A DNA stretch of 64,000 bases, from assembly GCF_034424375.1 (NCBI RefSeq), contig NZ_CP139965.1:4588001-4652000 (forward strand), written 5' to 3'. Of the stretch, positions 62,149 to 64,000 are shown in pieces; the first letter of the stretch is position 1; the number at the start of each line of letters is the position of its first letter. The position numbers and the translations under genes are program-made. The stretch is from Paraburkholderia kururiensis (GTDB lineage: Bacteria > Pseudomonadota > Gammaproteobacteria > Burkholderiales > Burkholderiaceae). The notes below the pieces were generated by a model. That model saw nothing but the letters and a program-made list of their open reading frames with translations. It was not told where the DNA came from and ran no database searches.

Positions 62149-62175
62149 TTAGCACTCTGGTTTACCGAGTGCTAA
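62149..62175 (-). promoter_or_regulatory. Perfect CIRCE element (HrcA operator) before rpoH
   Basis: TTAGCACTC (62149-62157), nine bases, GAGTGCTAA (62167-62175) is an exact match to the CIRCE consensus TTAGCACTC-N9-GAGTGCTAA bound by the repressor HrcA. It lies 56-82 bases before the rpoH start. The 62176-62449 stretch shows no other clear element or gene. Confidence 0.9.
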
Positions 62176-62449
62176 TTCTTGGATAGATTCCAGGGCCGGA
62201 GGTTCCCGGAATGCTATCGAAATTCGTCTCTTAATAGTATGACGCCCAGCGGGCAGAATTGTCAGGCCGCGCGTAGAATTCTCGCGAAAGCCAGCAGCGC
62301 CGCAAAAAGCGGTCGATTTTTCCGGAATTTGAAGGAGTTATTTGCTGCAAAGAGCGATGAGGGACGGGTTCGGTTTTTGCTACTCTGCTGGCCTATATTG
62401 GGGCGGTCGCTCCTCGATCAAGATCAAAATCCGACTAACAGGGCGTTCG

Positions 62450-63013
62450 ATGATCAGAGAAAACTGGGCGTGGCGCAGCCGGGTCGTAAAGGTCGTGCTG
62501 GCGGCCGCGCTGGCAGGTCTGTCCGCCAGCGCGGCGGCGGACCAATTCGGTATCCAGGTGACGGGCGCGGTGGCCGATCACCATGTACGCAAGCTCGATC
62601 TGGGGTTTGTCTGGGATCCGAACATCACGTGGTGGGAAATCGGCGGCTGGCACTTCACGGTGCTGGGCGAGGCCCATGCGGCGTGGTGGCATACCGACGA
62701 AGGCAACGTACACAACAATATCGGCGAGTTCGGCGTGGGGCCGGTGCTTCGGTTCGTGAAGAGTTCGGGCTGGGTGCGGCCGTTCGTGGAAGCCGGCGTT
62801 GGCGTGCGGTTGCTCACCAGTCCCACGATCTCGACCTCCTATACGCTTTCCACGGCCTTCCAGTTCGCCGACATGGTGGGCGTGGGTGCCCAGTTCGGCA
62901 GCCATCAGCAGTACCAGGCCGGCTATCGCTTCCAGCACGTATCGAACGCCGGTATCAAAGAGCCCAATCCTGGTATAAATTTCAGCCAGCTATACCTGCA
63001 GTACAACTTCTGA
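62450..63013 (+). CDS. PagL-like outer membrane lipid A deacylase
   Basis: A 187-residue outer membrane protein with signal peptide (about 1-28, ending SASAAA). The mature part is a small beta-barrel rich in aromatic strands. The C-terminus GYRFQHVSNAGIKEPNPGINFSQLYLQYNF has the His-x-Ser of the PagL/acyloxyacyl hydrolase family and a terminal Phe typical of barrels. PagL removes the 3-O-acyl chain of lipid A. ATG 62450 has only a weak site. Confidence 0.85.
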   Translation: MIRENWAWRSRVVKVVLAAALAGLSASAAADQFGIQVTGAVADHHVRKLDLGFVWDPNITWWEIGGWHFTVLGEAHAAWWHTDEGNVHNNIGEFGVGPVLRFVKSSGWVRPFVEAGVGVRLLTSPTISTSYTLSTAFQFADMVGVGAQFGSHQQYQAGYRFQHVSNAGIKEPNPGINFSQLYLQYNF

Positions 63014-63061
63014 ATCGTGGCTGCTCTCGCGCAGCCCGCCGATGCATAAGGGGCGCAAGCG

Positions 63062-63445
63062 ATGGCGGCAAAAGTGATCGAGGCGATTCGCGCACTTGAG
63101 CGCGACCGCTTTCGCGCGATGGTGGACGGCGACGGGCCGTTGCTGAGCGCGCTGCTCTCGGACAACGTGATTTACGTTCACACGAACGGCAAGCGCGAAA
63201 CGAAGCAGCAGTTCATCGACGCGATCACAGCGGGCCGCCGACGTTATCGCCAGATCGAGATCCAGTCGCAGGACGTGCTGCCTGTGGGTCGCGAGACCTG
63301 CGTGGTGAGCGGTCGCGCGCTCATCGAAATGGAAGCGAACAACGGCGCGCTGCTGTTTCCCATCGCGTACACGGCCATCCAGACGCAGGAAGACGGCCAG
63401 TGGCGCCTCGTTGCCTGGCAGGCCACGCGTTGCGCGATCGAATGA
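63062..63445 (+). CDS. NTF2-like (DUF4440-type) protein
   Basis: A 127-residue protein with an NTF2-like cone fold pattern: IEAIRALERDRFRAMVDGDGPLLSALLSDNVIYVHTNGKRETKQQFIDAI and a C-terminal strand ending WRLVAWQATRC. Such proteins include small hydrolases and isomerases, and no specific catalytic residue set is visible. The gene begins 49 bases after the PagL-like gene, probably co-transcribed. Function unknown. Confidence 0.75.
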   Translation: MAAKVIEAIRALERDRFRAMVDGDGPLLSALLSDNVIYVHTNGKRETKQQFIDAITAGRRRYRQIEIQSQDVLPVGRETCVVSGRALIEMEANNGALLFPIAYTAIQTQEDGQWRLVAWQATRCAIE

Positions 63446-63479
63446 CGGCGCCGTTGCGGCGCCGCTTCTCGTTTCCTCT

Positions 63480-64000
63480 CTACGCTGCCGCGCGCCGGTC
63501 GATATCCGGCCACGCGGCACGGTTGACCGCGCTCACCACGGCGTCGGCCACGGCAGTCGCGGGGTCCTCGGCGACGCCTACGCCGTGGCGCACCGCCTGG
63601 CCGCCCACACGGCAGCCTACAAACACGGCTGTCCGGCCGTCCGCGGCACGCGCCGTTTCGTGAGACGTGATTTCCACGGTTTCGCCCGACGCGCCCGCCA
63701 TTGCCCGAACAATGGCCTGGGCATGGGCCTCGAGCGCGTGTGCGTCGTGCGCTGCCTGCTGCCCGCCGGCTGAAGCAGCCATCGGCGCGATGGGTACCAC
63801 CAGATCGCGCTCGTTCCAGCGCAGCTTGCCCGCGCTGATGCGGCGAGCCGGCCCTTGCGTTTCGAAGTATTCGCGGGCGAAGAGCGCGCAGATCGACTCG
63901 CCGGACATCTCCGCGCCCGACGAATCCGTGGCCGCCTGCACGGCGTGGCTGAACTCGATCTGCACGCGGCGCGGCAGCGTGAAGCCCATGCCGCGCTCGA
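63480..64000 (-). CDS. leuA: 2-isopropylmalate synthase LeuA, long type (3' part)
   Basis: The frame runs off the right edge, so only the C-terminal 173 codons are seen. The segment ERGMGFTLPRRVQIEFSHAVQAATDSSGAEMSGESICALFAREYF resembles the linker of the long (yeast/actinobacterial-like) LeuA family. The last 60 residues, TARAADGRTAVFVGCRVGGQAVRHGVGVAEDPATAVADAVVSAVNRA, form the leucine-binding regulatory domain. It condenses acetyl-CoA and 2-oxoisovalerate in leucine synthesis. Confidence 0.85.
   Translation of the reverse strand, partial: ERGMGFTLPRRVQIEFSHAVQAATDSSGAEMSGESICALFAREYFETQGPARRISAGKLRWNERDLVVPIAPMAASAGGQQAAHDAHALEAHAQAIVRAMAGASGETVEITSHETARAADGRTAVFVGCRVGGQAVRHGVGVAEDPATAVADAVVSAVNRAAWPDIDRRAAA

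Overview
The window is about 64 kb of GC-rich (roughly two thirds G+C), densely coded bacterial chromosome. The gene content and order point to a betaproteobacterium of the family Burkholderiaceae, in the Burkholderia / Paraburkholderia / Caballeronia group. Supporting evidence is lipB-lipA, DctABD, glnK-amtB next to gshA-gshB and a mannose-type IIA-HPr-EI cluster, gpmA-ctpA-moeB divergent from rhodanese-grxC-secB-gpsA, an aa3 oxidase cluster with Cox10/11/15, SURF1 and Sco genes, and rpoH beside cydDCAB. The genus is an inference. No rRNA, tRNA, CRISPR array, insertion sequence or prophage was seen, so this looks like core chromosome rather than an island.

Layout. 1-3.6 kb: end of an unidentified gene, a LysR regulator divergent from a DUF2917 gene, then lipB-lipA (lipoate synthesis), followed by a candidate small RNA. 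3.6-8.7 kb: C4-dicarboxylate uptake, with a -24/-12 promoter, upstream activator repeats and a mini-ORF before dctA, then the dctB-dctD two-component pair that should control it. 8.8-12.4 kb: TlpA-like thioredoxin, a lipoprotein, comM and ubiK. 12.6-20.4 kb: sigma-54-type promoter with glnK-amtB, glutathione synthesis (gshA, gshB) and PTS phosphotransfer proteins (IIA-Man, HPr, EI). 20.4-28.9 kb: moeB, ctpA, gpmA, rhodanese, grxC, secB, gpsA, trmL, comF and a BioC-like methyltransferase.

29-39.9 kb: an aa3-type cytochrome c oxidase assembly line: DUF2244, ctaC (subunit II carrying a cytochrome c and an OmpA-like domain), ctaD, a 44-codon membrane protein gene, ctaG, a DUF2970 gene, ctaE, a twin-TM gene on the other strand, SURF1, a Sco-like gene, ctaA, ctaB and a Sco lipoprotein gene. 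39.9-46 kb: YciI, a chemoreceptor with a C-terminal CheR-tether motif, a MetQ-like binding protein, a chromate transporter and a MarR-GNAT fusion.

46-53.8 kb: a GlcNAc operon (GntR regulator, nagA, a SIS-domain deaminase, an IIA-HPr-EI fusion, and NagE with a second, cysteine-less IIB domain). Uptake through NagE, deacetylation by NagA and deamination by the SIS protein lead GlcNAc into glycolysis. 53.9-60.8 kb, minus strand: cydD-cydC-cydA-cydB-small CydX-like gene, encoding the high-affinity bd oxidase and its exporter, with an FNR/Anr-like box upstream. 61-64 kb: rpoH with a perfect CIRCE element, a PagL-like lipid A deacylase, an NTF2-like protein, and the 3' end of a long-type leuA running off the window.

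The strongest items for a second look are the small RNA candidate after lipA, the dctA control region with its leader ORF, the CydX-like extended protein, the three-domain CtaC, the degenerate IIB of NagE and the CIRCE site on rpoH.
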